A DNA stretch of 64,000 bases from Clostridia bacterium (GCA_900770945.1 CAAGME010000033.1:35784-99783); one strand, 5' to 3'. Shown: positions 1 to 7,404, counted from the first letter of the stretch. Notes: generated by a model not told the origin, from the letters alone. Program-made: numbers and translations.

Positions 1-155
1 CCAAAAAACAAAAAAATTTACAACCATATACGCGAACATTTTCGCTTCGCATGTAAAATATACGAAAAAAGTATATAATTTATTTTATTACCCACAATAC
101 TCTTAGCCGCGGACACCAAAGGAAGCGGCGCGCAAAAACGCAAAGGAGTAACACA

Positions 156-365
156 ATGGACAAAGAACTTTGTTTCGGGCTGACAATAGGCTTGCTTGGC
201 GGTATGCTCATATGCGCAACCTTTCCTAAAGTAAAAGCCGCCGTCCAAAACGGCAAAGAGGAAGTCGCCAAAGCAACCAAAAAGCTCGCTAAAAAAGCAA
301 AAAAAGCCGTCAAAAGCTTAAAAAGCGAAGAAAACGACGGCGAAGAAGAAAGCATTACAGAGTAA
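156..365 (+). CDS. Small YtxH-like membrane-anchored protein
   Basis: A 69-residue protein with a strong ribosome site (AAAGGAG, 8 nt before ATG). Residues about 7-24 form one hydrophobic, glycine-rich segment, followed by a Lys/Ala-rich amphipathic helix (residues 28-55) and an acidic tail. This one-membrane-helix plus charged-helix layout is typical of YtxH-type small proteins, whose molecular role is not well defined. It stands alone, followed by an intrinsic terminator. No catalytic motif is visible, so the family assignment rests on architecture only. Confidence 0.6.
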   Translation: MDKELCFGLTIGLLGGMLICATFPKVKAAVQNGKEEVAKATKKLAKKAKKAVKSLKSEENDGEEESITE

Positions 366-397
366 AAGCTTTTAGCCGCGAATCAATTACAACTAAA

Positions 398-445
398 TTT
401 TTGCGCCACAATCTTTGCGGCACAATTTTTGCGGCAAAAAAACGG
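398..445. repeat. Short degenerate tandem repeat, about 14 bp
   Basis: Between the YtxH-like gene and its terminator, the pattern ACAAT-TTTGCGGC recurs about three times, the last ending in GCGGCAAAAAAACGGC. It is probably simple-sequence slippage in the 3' untranslated region, with no function inferred. Confidence 0.4.
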
Positions 446-465
446 CAAAACCTTATTAACGGCGC

Positions 466-507
466 CCCCGAGAGTTTGTTTTACACCCTCTCGGGGTTTT
501 GTTGTGT
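466..507 (+). terminator. Intrinsic terminator after the YtxH-like gene
   Basis: A perfect 9-bp stem (CCCCGAGAG at 466-474 with CTCTCGGGG at 488-496) is followed by TTTTGTTGT. It lies about 100 nt after the stop codon and points in the direction of that gene. Confidence 0.85.
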
Positions 508-523
508 CTAAAATCGACTATTT

Positions 524-543
524 ATTATTATCATGATAATAAT
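524..543. promoter_or_regulatory. Perfect 20-bp palindrome abutting a -35 box (candidate operator)
   Basis: ATTATTATCA/TGATAATAAT is a perfect 20-bp inverted repeat whose last base is the first base of the -35 hexamer of the nuclease-like gene. A site here would let a dimeric regulator control RNA polymerase access. One half-site (TGATAATAAT) also occurs at 4688-4697, just upstream of the macro-HTH gene at the other edge of the island. The regulator is unknown; the island's own HTH protein is an obvious candidate. Confidence 0.5.
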
Positions 544-571
544 TGACTTTTGATGTTGAATGTGTTACACT
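543..571 (+). promoter_or_regulatory. Sigma-A promoter for the nuclease-like gene
   Basis: TTGACT (543-548), a 17-nt spacer and TACACT (566-571) match the vegetative promoter consensus well. The predicted transcript start near 578 leaves a leader of about 95 nt before the ATG at 672. Confidence 0.7.
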
Positions 572-671
572 AATGACATATTAGGTATTATTAAATTTCT
601 ATGATATTACCGGTCGCGATATCACCGTATAGATTACCCGATTTATTTATTAAACAAAAGGACATTTATAT

Positions 672-1625
672 ATGAATACAAACGAAAAATGGAATAAAAT
701 AGTAGAACTCGTAAAAAGTAAATCGTCAGCCTCTGAAAACGAGGTGCAACAATTATGGGAAAAAATATTTACAGACTCAAATTTTTTCGGCTATAGTTTG
801 TTTTTGGGTGAAGTCGACAGCAAACGCAACATACATATAGGCTCGGTTCCACGCGTAATTCCCGATATAATTATCAGAAACAATGAATTCGGGAAAGATT
901 TATTCGTGATAGAACTAAAACAACATTGTTTAAAGTTTTCCGATAACTATAAAAACCAGCTATTTAGCTATATGAGATTGCTTCGTTTAAATATCGGCGT
1001 TTTGGTTTGCGATAAAATATACATATTTACTACCGACGGAAATGAAAGCCCGTTTGAAATTCCTTTTGAAAATGATAATGAATACGGTATTAAGTTTGTG
1101 GAATTGTTTAGCAAATGCAATTACAGCGAATCGGCGATAAAAGAATTTGTAGAAAAAAGCAAAGTGTCTAAAGCTAATGTCGAAGCATTACAAGCCGAGC
1201 TTCAAAGTCTTTTGTTGGTCGACTTAATAAAAAAATATTACGCTTCTAAATATTCAGAAAATGAAGTTGAATCCGCGCTAAAAGACTTCGAAATCACAAT
1301 CAAAAAAAAGCAAACACCCATTTCGACCCTGCCGAATGATAGAACTGCTACCGAAGAACACCCGATAAGTCTTGATGGATTTAGCAGATTTCTTATAGAC
1401 AAAGGGTATAAGCCTACAACCGCAAATTCCTATATTAGTTATGCAAAAAAGACATGTCAGCAAGAAAAAATTAGTTTTGTGGATCTATATGAGAACATAG
1501 GTAAGTATGTCGCTATGTATGACATCGGCGGAATAAAAGAAGACCTCGGAGAAGAAGGTCACAGAACCCGGATAAACTCTTTGAAACGCTTACATGAATT
1601 TCGTTATTCTATTAAAAAAGTATAA
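672..1625 (+). CDS. PD-(D/E)XK nuclease-like protein with C-terminal integrase-type SAM-like region
   Basis: A 317-residue protein. The N-terminal half resembles the nuclease domain at the start of type I restriction HsdR subunits: Glu24 in a helix, Pro64-Asp65 followed by hydrophobic residues, then Glu81-Leu-Lys83 in a beta strand, the expected D...E-x-K metal-site arrangement. Residues about 230-305 look like the N-terminal core-binding domain of tyrosine recombinases (helices with GYKPTTANSYISYAKK), but no catalytic recombinase domain follows. No helicase or methyltransferase gene is next to it, so it is not an ordinary restriction system. It has its own promoter, a palindromic operator-like site and a terminator. 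A DNA-directed defence or processing role is inference. Confidence 0.6.
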   Translation: MNTNEKWNKIVELVKSKSSASENEVQQLWEKIFTDSNFFGYSLFLGEVDSKRNIHIGSVPRVIPDIIIRNNEFGKDLFVIELKQHCLKFSDNYKNQLFSYMRLLRLNIGVLVCDKIYIFTTDGNESPFEIPFENDNEYGIKFVELFSKCNYSESAIKEFVEKSKVSKANVEALQAELQSLLLVDLIKKYYASKYSENEVESALKDFEITIKKKQTPISTLPNDRTATEEHPISLDGFSRFLIDKGYKPTTANSYISYAKKTCQQEKISFVDLYENIGKYVAMYDIGGIKEDLGEEGHRTRINSLKRLHEFRYSIKKV

Positions 1626-1719
1626 AACTAATAACAATAAAAATATCCGAGAAAAATTCTACTATTTTACGAGTGCGCAAACAAAACGCATTCCGTTCTT
1701 TACTTATATTCTTTTTACA

Positions 1720-1757
1720 AAACCCAGAGGACTCTTAAAAACGAATCCCCTGGGTTT
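1720..1757. terminator. Bidirectional terminator between convergent genes
   Basis: AAACCCAGAGGA and TCCCCTGGGTTTT form a long hairpin with one or two mismatches, A-rich on the left and T-rich on the right, so it can act on both strands. It separates the rightward nuclease-like gene from the leftward cluster that ends at 1804. Confidence 0.7.
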
Positions 1758-1803
1758 TAGTCGTAATTATAAAGCAAAAAATTACAATGTCTAAAAAAAA
1801 CTA

Positions 1804-2574
1804 TCAATCACGCGGATATTTGCCCGAAAACCTTTTATAGGTTTTCACTACTTTAATAGGAATGCCGTCTATCGTCCGATTGATTACGTCTTTCTTTTCA
1901 AGCGTGTATATTCCCATAAACACATATTCGCCGTTAGCCTGCTTAATAAAAGTAACCCTATCAGAGGACTCGCCGTCGTCATCTATGCGCCAAACCTCGT
2001 AAATCTTATCATCGTTTATTATGTTAGCCCAGCTTGTAGCATCACCGGTTAAATTGTTATGCGGAAGCACCCAAACCGCGTATCCTTCCGGAGTTGCTTT
2101 GGAGGCGTAAAGAATCCGTCGCGGCAGAAAATTATATTTTTGATATGTAAAAAAACCGAGATTTCTGCAACATTGCATATAAATATCATACGCTTTTGTG
2201 CCGTAGATATTTCCTGCTTGCAAACATGAAAAATTATAGCTATGATCTAAATACGGATTACTTTTCGCGCCATCGCACTTAAACAATTGAACGGCTTTTT
2301 TCAATAAACTATCGATAGGTTTCTCGGACGGGACGGGTGGTTGCACACCTATGTTTTCATTGATTTCTTTTACTTTTTGCTCCACAATCTTTTGAACAAC
2401 GTCGTCCTCAAAGCGAATAAAACCCCTCGGGATTGCTTTAATCAAATCATACCCGTTCTTTCCGTCGTCTAACACGATTATTAGGTTTTTTTCATCAAAT
2501 CTCGTTGAGATTACATTAAAAACCTCGCCTGATTTTTTCACAACTTTCTTGCCGATAAAATTTAAATTTTCCAT
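1804..2574 (-). CDS. Uncharacterised protein, last gene of the VWA cluster
   Basis: A 256-residue soluble protein with a clear GGAGGT ribosome site 9 nt before ATG. Residues 1-90 look like a small beta-rich region plus a helix (basic start, LIIVLDDGKNGYDLI). Residues about 110-250 form a second region rich in aromatic residues, with PRRILYASK, YAVWVLPHNN, EYVFMGIYTLE and a C-terminal KTYKRFSGKYP. I do not recognise the family. The tail resembles C-termini of modular restriction or modified-base-recognition proteins, but this is an impression only. It lies 33 nt downstream of the duplicated membrane protein and is probably cotranscribed with the VWA gene. Confidence 0.6.
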   Translation of the reverse strand: MENLNFIGKKVVKKSGEVFNVISTRFDEKNLIIVLDDGKNGYDLIKAIPRGFIRFEDDVVQKIVEQKVKEINENIGVQPPVPSEKPIDSLLKKAVQLFKCDGAKSNPYLDHSYNFSCLQAGNIYGTKAYDIYMQCCRNLGFFTYQKYNFLPRRILYASKATPEGYAVWVLPHNNLTGDATSWANIINDDKIYEVWRIDDDGESSDRVTFIKQANGEYVFMGIYTLEKKDVINRTIDGIPIKVVKTYKRFSGKYPRD

Positions 2575-2607
2575 GCAATAGTACCTCCGTATATTTCTAT
2601 ATGCTTG

Positions 2608-3003
2608 TTATACTTTCCCTACAAGTTGCATTATTCCGTACCCGCATAAAATAAATCCGATGAATGCAAGCACTCCTAACAACGCAATCATAGCGACTAT
2701 ATGACCGCGCGCCGTATCGCGCTTTTGCTTTATGTTGTCAATTTGCCATTTTATAATTACACATTGCACATACAACAACGGCGCAAATAATATCAACGCT
2801 ACTCCGCGAATTTTACCCACCAACGCCATAGCGCAAAAAACAGTAAAAAATGTAGTTAATATAAACAGTATCGACATTGCTATTATTCGCGCGGTCGAAA
2901 CGTCTCGTTTTTCCGTTATGTTGTTTATTTGCCACAATACAAGCGCTCTTTCAGCGAAACACAAGTCGATGAATATCGGCAAAATTACAAGTATATAGGT
3001 CAT
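2608..3003 (-). CDS. Membrane protein with internal duplication
   Basis: A 131-residue protein made of two homologous halves. ALVLWQINNITEKRD followed by a hydrophobic stretch ending ALVGK recurs as CVIIKWQIDNIKQKRD followed by a hydrophobic stretch ending QLVGK, about 60 residues apart. Each half has a Trp-Gln-Ile-(N/D)-Asn-Ile cytoplasm-type helix with a charged KRD turn and one or two membrane spans, giving about four spans in total. Its ATG overlaps the VWA stop codon (ATGA, 4 nt), so translation is coupled and the two products probably act together. No enzymatic motif is visible. A membrane anchor or effector for the VWA protein is plausible but inferred. Confidence 0.7.
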   Translation of the reverse strand: MTYILVILPIFIDLCFAERALVLWQINNITEKRDVSTARIIAMSILFILTTFFTVFCAMALVGKIRGVALILFAPLLYVQCVIIKWQIDNIKQKRDTARGHIVAMIALLGVLAFIGFILCGYGIMQLVGKV

Positions 3004-3644
3004 TTATGTTCCTCTTCGACAACACCGACTTTTATGTCCTTAGACCAATCGCTTGCAATTTCACGGTTTATTCTACTATAACAAATAGCGTCCGATAATA
3101 CGTCATACATTTTTTCCGTTTTTCTTAAAGAATAATTAGCGGCTCTTTCGGCACGTATACCGATATATTCGGCAGTTTCAACGGCATCGATATTAGCTGC
3201 GAGAAATAAAAAATCCCATCCGTTCTCTTTTTCATGTTCTTGTATCATCTTTTTAACCAAAGTAGAAGTATATTCTCTGCTCGCATTTTCCATTCCGTCA
3301 GTTGTGATAACGAAAATAGTTTGCTCGGGAATATCTTTTTTCTTGAGGCTTCTATGAACCTTATCGATATGATTGATTGCATTGCCTACGGCGTCCAACA
3401 AAGCGGTACAACCATAAGTTCGATAATCTTTTTCGGTCAGCACGCCTACTTCGTCAAGATTTTTTCTGTCATGCAAAACTTCTGAATAATTTGAGAACAG
3501 AATCGTAGAAACGACAACTTTACCTTCAAGCTGCTTTTGTTTTTCTATCATAGAGTTAAACCCTCCGATAGTGTCCGCTTCCTTTCCGCTCATTGAACCG
3601 CTCTTATCCAAGATAAAAACTAATTCCGTAACTTTGTTTCCCAT
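3000..3644 (-). CDS. VWA domain protein (TerY-like)
   Basis: A 214-residue protein that is almost entirely one von Willebrand A domain. The metal-ion-dependent adhesion site is intact: Asp13-x-Ser15-x-Ser17 (LDKSGSMSG), a Thr in GCTALLD, and Asp in ITTDGMENAS. Stand-alone cytosolic VWA proteins of this kind (TerY type) usually scaffold assemblies with kinases, phosphatases or nucleases. An AGGAGG-like site precedes the ATG. It is followed with a 4-nt overlap by the duplicated membrane protein and lies 89 nt downstream of the macro-HTH gene. There is no signal peptide. Confidence 0.85.
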   Translation of the reverse strand: MGNKVTELVFILDKSGSMSGKEADTIGGFNSMIEKQKQLEGKVVVSTILFSNYSEVLHDRKNLDEVGVLTEKDYRTYGCTALLDAVGNAINHIDKVHRSLKKKDIPEQTIFVITTDGMENASREYTSTLVKKMIQEHEKENGWDFLFLAANIDAVETAEYIGIRAERAANYSLRKTEKMYDVLSDAICYSRINREIASDWSKDIKVGVVEEEHK

Positions 3645-3733
3645 AAAATACCTCCGAACATCTATAATAGTTTTTTAAACTATGTATATTTTAACATGTT
3701 TCGGTAAGGTTTTGGTCAATCAACGGTTTACCT

Positions 3734-4672
3734 TTATTGCAAACCCAAACAAGGTTCACCGAATTGAAAGAGCATTTCGTTAATTTTAAATATATCGTAA
3801 ATTTTGTTATTTATAAAGTATTGAATTATTATATCGAATTTACTGCTATTCGATAAAGCAAAACCCGCGGTAGATAGCAAATGTTGTGTTTCGCTATAAT
3901 TTAAGCCGAGAGATACGGCAAAAGCAATTATGGTGTTTTTGCTCGGTCTATAATCTTTTTTGTTAAGTATCTTATACCATGTCTGCTTGCTTACGTTAGC
4001 TTTTTTGTAACATTCCACGTCCGTCATTTTTTTTGAGTCAATAAGTTTCAATAAGCTGACAACAAAATTATCCTCGATACCATTCACCATTTCTTCAACA
4101 GCTTCGATATTCTCACTACAAAATTCGCTTTCATACAAACATTTCTCATCCAAGCCTTCGCTGGTTTTGGGGAAAACGATTTCACGACGGCATTCTCGAA
4201 CGGGATAGTTAAACCAAGGAATAGGTTGGCAACCTTCTGTTCTACCGCTTGCAATTACCGCCGCTTCTATACGCTTAGAGATTTGTATAAATATCTTTGA
4301 GTCAAAATCGATAAATTTTTTATTTATATGTATTATTAAGAAGATATTAATGTCATGAGTTCGTAAAAAATCAACGATTATTTGTACAACGATTTTTAAA
4401 CTTTCGCTTTCTGTAAAATTATCTGTGTCAATACAATTAAACAGTATTGCCACGTTTTCATATTTGCTCTTAGCGGCTAAGTTCAAACATGCCTTGTATG
4501 TATATTGCAAAAGAAATTTTTCTTTCTTCTTGTCATCTGTTAAAGATACTCTTTCACCATTTTGAATTTTACGAATTTTACGGATAGGAATGGATAACAT
4601 TGTCATAGGGGTAATCATCGCATCATAGTTACTGTCAAATCGTTCTTCTGTCGGAACAAAAAATAAAGGCAT
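3734..4672 (-). CDS. Degenerate macro-domain protein with C-terminal XRE-type HTH
   Basis: A 312-residue protein. Residues about 215-312 match the C-terminal module known from macro-domain (ADP-ribose-binding) proteins: MTDVECYKKANVSKQTWYKI forms an HTH, then YRPSKNTIIAFAVSLGL, SKFDIIIQYFI and YDIFKINEMLF. The N-terminal 150 residues keep the spacing and secondary structure of a macro domain (start MPLFFV; helix with YKACLNLAAKSKYENVAILFNC; FLRTHDINIFLII) but the ADP-ribose-binding NAAN and GGGV loops are absent. Binding has probably been lost or changed. It heads the leftward cluster with the VWA gene and may be its regulator. The assignment comes from remembered family patterns, not a search. 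Confidence 0.65.
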   Translation of the reverse strand: MPLFFVPTEERFDSNYDAMITPMTMLSIPIRKIRKIQNGERVSLTDDKKKEKFLLQYTYKACLNLAAKSKYENVAILFNCIDTDNFTESESLKIVVQIIVDFLRTHDINIFLIIHINKKFIDFDSKIFIQISKRIEAAVIASGRTEGCQPIPWFNYPVRECRREIVFPKTSEGLDEKCLYESEFCSENIEAVEEMVNGIEDNFVVSLLKLIDSKKMTDVECYKKANVSKQTWYKILNKKDYRPSKNTIIAFAVSLGLNYSETQHLLSTAGFALSNSSKFDIIIQYFINNKIYDIFKINEMLFQFGEPCLGLQ

Positions 4673-4687
4673 AAAAAAACTCCCTTG

Positions 4688-4697
4688 TGATAATAAT
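4688..4697. promoter_or_regulatory. Half-site of the 524-543 palindrome upstream of the macro-HTH gene
   Basis: TGATAATAAT here is identical to the right half of the perfect palindrome at 524-543. It lies 16 nt upstream of the macro-HTH start codon, next to a TTACACTAT sequence on the minus strand that resembles the TTACACTAA around the -10 of the nuclease-like gene. This could be a shared operator or simply similar AT-rich promoter DNA. Confidence 0.3.
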
Positions 4698-4805
4698 AGT
4701 GTAAAAAAATTTTCTAACTATATATTACAACTTTTTTTCGCGTTTTCCTCTTTTTTGTTTTTATTCTTTTATCGCGCCTTTTTTCTTATACTCAAAAACA
4801 CGCGA

Positions 4806-4827
4806 TAATCGACTTATTGCGGAGGTT
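4806..4827 (-). repeat. Dispersed 22-bp motif, divergent copy H
   Basis: TAATCGACTTATTGCGGAGG matches the left half of the motif AAGCCC-N-TCTATAAGTCGATTA read in reverse; the rest has diverged. It lies in the gap downstream of metK. Confidence 0.4.
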
Positions 4828-4841
4828 TTTCTTTTTAACGA

Positions 4842-4879
4842 CAAAAAACGCTCCCCTATCTAAAAGAGAAAGAGAAGCG
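4842..4879 (-). terminator. Intrinsic terminator after metK
   Basis: On the minus strand CGCTTCTC (4879-4872) pairs with GGGGAGCG (4856-4849), with two G-T pairs, followed by TTTTTTG. It lies about 25 nt past the metK stop codon. Confidence 0.75.
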
Positions 4880-4903
4880 AAGGTTTGAGTATTCGATTGA
4901 TTT

Positions 4904-6076
4904 TTATTTGAGATATTTTGCTTTGAGTTCTTCGGCGCGGTCGGTCTGCTCCCACGAAAAACCTTTTCTGCCGAAGTGACCGTAAGAAGCCGTCTGTTTG
5001 TAGACGGGTTTTCTTAAGTCGAGCTTTTCGATTATCGCGAGCGGGCGGAAATCGAATTCCTTTTCGATTATCTTTGAAAGCTTTTCATCGCTCAACCTTC
5101 CTGTGCCGTTGGTATCAACAAAGAGAGAAACGGGGCGCGCCACGCCTATAGCGTAAGCTACTTCTATTCTGCATTCTTTGGCTAAGCCCGCTTTGACGAT
5201 ATTTTTAGCAACGTATCTTGCGTAGTACGCCGCGGAGCGGTCAACCTTAGTCGGGTCCTTACCGGAGAACGCGCCGCCGCCGTGCGGGCAATAGCCGCCG
5301 TAAGTATCGACGATGATTTTTCTGCCCGTAAGCCCGCTGTCGGCTTTGGGTCCGCCCACTTCGAATCTGCCGGTCGGGTTGATGTAGATTTTTACGTCCT
5401 TATTCATCATATCCGGGGCTATAACTTCGTTAACGACGTATTTTAGAATATCCGCGCGGAGCTGTTCCGTTTCCACGGTGTCCGAATGTTGCGCGGAAAC
5501 GACAATCGTGTCTACGCCGACGAACTTGCCGTTTTCATACTCGACGGTGACTTGGGACTTGCCGTCCGGTCTCAGATACGGGAGAGTGCCGTTCTTTCTG
5601 ACTTCCGTGAGCTTTTTTGTGAGCTTATGCGCAAGCGTTATCGCCATAGGCATAAGTTCTTCCGTTTCGTCGCACGCGTACCCGAACATCATTCCTTGGT
5701 CTCCCGCGCCGACTTGGTCGTACCTATCGCCGCTCTTTCTGTATTCCCAGGAATTATCAACGCCGAGCGCGATATCGGGGCTTTGTTCGTTGATAGCGGT
5801 GATTATGGCGCAAGTGTCCGCGTCAAAACCGTACTTTGCGCGGGAATAACCTATTTCACGGATAGCGTCGCGCGCGATTTTTTGAATGTCGACGTAACAC
5901 TCGGTGGTTATTTCGCCTGTGATTAAGACTAAGCCCGTAGAAGCCATGCATTCGCAAGCTACCCTTGCGGTCGGGTCTTTTTCTAAGATAGCGTCGAGGA
6001 CGGAATCGGAGATAATGTCGCAAACCTTATCGGGATGTCCTTCGGTAACGCTTTCGCTTGTAAAAAATTTTTTCAT
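4904..6076 (-). CDS. metK: S-adenosylmethionine synthetase
   Basis: The 390-residue product makes S-adenosylmethionine from methionine and ATP. Full-length family signatures are present: GHPDKVCD near the start (ATP site), GAGDQGMMFGYA (central signature), DSGLTGRKIIVDTYGG and the glycine-rich GGGAFSGKDPTKVDRSAAY loop. Length is normal (380-400). It is transcribed alone from a consensus promoter with a leader of only about 55 nt, too short for a SAM riboswitch, so regulation by a classical S-box is not supported here. A divergent radical SAM gene, which would consume the product, starts upstream. Confidence 0.98.
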   Translation of the reverse strand: MKKFFTSESVTEGHPDKVCDIISDSVLDAILEKDPTARVACECMASTGLVLITGEITTECYVDIQKIARDAIREIGYSRAKYGFDADTCAIITAINEQSPDIALGVDNSWEYRKSGDRYDQVGAGDQGMMFGYACDETEELMPMAITLAHKLTKKLTEVRKNGTLPYLRPDGKSQVTVEYENGKFVGVDTIVVSAQHSDTVETEQLRADILKYVVNEVIAPDMMNKDVKIYINPTGRFEVGGPKADSGLTGRKIIVDTYGGYCPHGGGAFSGKDPTKVDRSAAYYARYVAKNIVKAGLAKECRIEVAYAIGVARPVSLFVDTNGTGRLSDEKLSKIIEKEFDFRPLAIIEKLDLRKPVYKQTASYGHFGRKGFSWEQTDRAEELKAKYLK

Positions 6077-6138
6077 ACTAACCTTTTTTAGTCTGCGCCC
6101 TTTGAATTTGTGGTCGGCGCAAGCTTCGGTGTTTGTTT

Positions 6139-6167
6139 ATTATATATCACTCTATAAAAAATGTCAA
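6139..6167 (-). promoter_or_regulatory. Consensus sigma-A promoter for metK
   Basis: Read on the minus strand: TTGACA (6167-6162), 17-nt spacer, TATAAT (6144-6139). Both hexamers match the consensus perfectly, as expected for a highly expressed housekeeping gene. Confidence 0.85.
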
Positions 6168-6213
6168 AAGATTTGATTGCTTTTACGCGGCATAAGTGTT
6201 AAAATGTACAAGT

Positions 6214-7098
6214 ATGGATACGATAAATAAATTTTATTCCGACAACGCATGTTTTTTATGCCCTAATATGTGCGGCGCGGCGCGCGACAAAACGACAGGG
6301 AAGTGCGGCGTCACAAACGAGATAAAGATAGCAAAATATTATCTCCACCGTTACGAAGAACCGATAATCTCGGGTAAAAACGGCGCGGGGACGGTGTTCT
6401 TTTGCGGTTGTTCGCTTCAATGCGCGTTCTGCCAGAACTATGAAGTAAGCCGCAACGAACGAGGGAAAACAGTCACCGTTAAAGAGTTGGCGGAAATTTT
6501 CAAACGGCTCGAAGAGGACGGCGCGGCGACAATCGACCTTGTTACGCCCACTCAATATTCCCTTCAAATCGCCAAGGCTCTCGATATTTACAAGCCGAAA
6601 ATCCCCGTTGTTTACAACACTCACGGATACGAGAGAACGGAAGTTTTAGAGATAATCGACAAATACGTCGATATTTATCTGCCCGACTTAAAGTATTTTT
6701 CGCCGTCCCGCGCGAAACGCTACTGCGGCAAGGAAAATTATTTCGACGTAGCTTTTAAAGCCGTAGAGTTCATGATAAAGCACAAAAAAGCAATCGAAGA
6801 AAACGGCAAATTACGGCAAGGCGTTATCGTCAGGCACCTCGTTCTGCCGGAAAACCTCGATGAAACAATCAAAATTCTGACAGCCTTAAGACAGATTATC
6901 GGCGACGCGTACCTATCATTGATGTCGCAATACACGCCTTTCGGCAATATCGACGGGCTAAAGGAGTTGCAACGCAAAATCACCCGCCGAGAATACGTGC
7001 GGGCGGTTTCGACAGCCGAAAACTTGGGCTTTGAAAAGGTTTTTTTGCAGGAATTTTCCTCGCAAAGCGAAAAATTCATTCCCGATTGGGATTTTTGA
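6214..7098 (+). CDS. Radical SAM protein of the PflX/COG1313 type
   Basis: A 294-residue radical SAM enzyme resembling pyruvate-formate-lyase activating enzymes (COG1313, PflX). Near residue 70, CGCSLQCAFCQN supplies the Cx3Cx2C motif for the 4Fe-4S cluster; an N-terminal CFLCPNMCGAARD with extra cysteines is typical of this subgroup. GxxxE-like and late beta-strand motifs (IDLVTPTQY, PVVYNTHGYE, IYLPDLKY) are also present. The natural substrate is not known. An upstream GTG at 6196 would add six residues; ATG 6214 is preferred because the protein core begins there, although neither start has a strong ribosome site. It diverges from metK. Confidence 0.85.
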   Translation: MDTINKFYSDNACFLCPNMCGAARDKTTGKCGVTNEIKIAKYYLHRYEEPIISGKNGAGTVFFCGCSLQCAFCQNYEVSRNERGKTVTVKELAEIFKRLEEDGAATIDLVTPTQYSLQIAKALDIYKPKIPVVYNTHGYERTEVLEIIDKYVDIYLPDLKYFSPSRAKRYCGKENYFDVAFKAVEFMIKHKKAIEENGKLRQGVIVRHLVLPENLDETIKILTALRQIIGDAYLSLMSQYTPFGNIDGLKELQRKITRREYVRAVSTAENLGFEKVFLQEFSSQSEKFIPDWDF

Positions 7099-7189
7099 TT
7101 TTTTCTTCCACGAGCATTTTTGTGAGTTTTGCGCAAGTTTTCGGGCTTGCGTACTTCAAAAGTTTTTCTATTTCGTCTTGACTTAACAT
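7076..7189 (-). CDS. Possible 37-residue small protein
   Basis: A short minus-strand frame (MLSQDEIEKLLKYASPK...) ends at 7076, overlapping the end of the radical SAM gene by 23 nt. The predicted product is helical and charged with one cysteine, which looks more protein-like than a random frame, and its start resembles N-termini such as SQDEIDALL. There is no clear ribosome site and a hairpin lies just upstream, so it may equally be a gene remnant or chance. Confidence 0.25.
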   Translation of the reverse strand: MLSQDEIEKLLKYASPKTCAKLTKMLVEEKIKNPNRE

Positions 7190-7200
7190 AAAAATATTAT

Positions 7201-7243
7201 GAGCCGAAAGAAGCAAGTTTAATCTTTCGGCTCGTATTTTTTA
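7201..7243 (+). terminator. Terminator hairpin with 11-bp perfect stem
   Basis: GAGCCGAAAGA (7201-7211) pairs perfectly with TCTTTCGGCTC (7223-7233) and is followed by GTATTTTTT. It is in the right place and direction to end transcription of the radical SAM gene, about 100 nt after its stop. Confidence 0.8.
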
Positions 7244-7317
7244 TAATACAGGAAGTTTTGTCTGAAAGCGCACGAAGTGCATTTTCAAGCAAAACTGACG
7301 ATATTTCAAACAAGAAG

Positions 7318-7357
7318 CGCAAAAATGCAAGTTTTTGCGTTAAACCCGCAAGGGTTT
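7318..7357 (-). terminator. Twin hairpins downstream of the hydrolase gene
   Basis: Two small perfect hairpins lie side by side: AAACCC/GGGTTT (7342-7357) and CGCAAAAA/TTTTTGCG (7318-7339). On the minus strand they follow the hydrolase stop at 7405. They are T-rich but lack a classic uninterrupted T run, so their terminator role is likely rather than certain. The remaining DNA from 7244 to 7400 shows no convincing gene. Confidence 0.45.
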
Positions 7358-7404
7358 TAAAGATTTTGGCGATAGACAAAAGATTTACTTCTTATAGTTT
7401 ATAT

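Noticed and set aside
1594..1794. 66-codon frame overlapping the nuclease-like gene end
   Set aside because: It runs through the bidirectional terminator and has no ribosome site.
6077..6138. SAM riboswitch upstream of metK
   Set aside because: The promoter leaves only about 55 nt of leader, too short for an S-box, and no S-box core was seen.
7197..7379. 60-codon minus frame after the hydrolase gene
   Set aside because: It spans the twin hairpins and the radical SAM gene terminator, has no ribosome site, and looks like low-complexity non-coding DNA.
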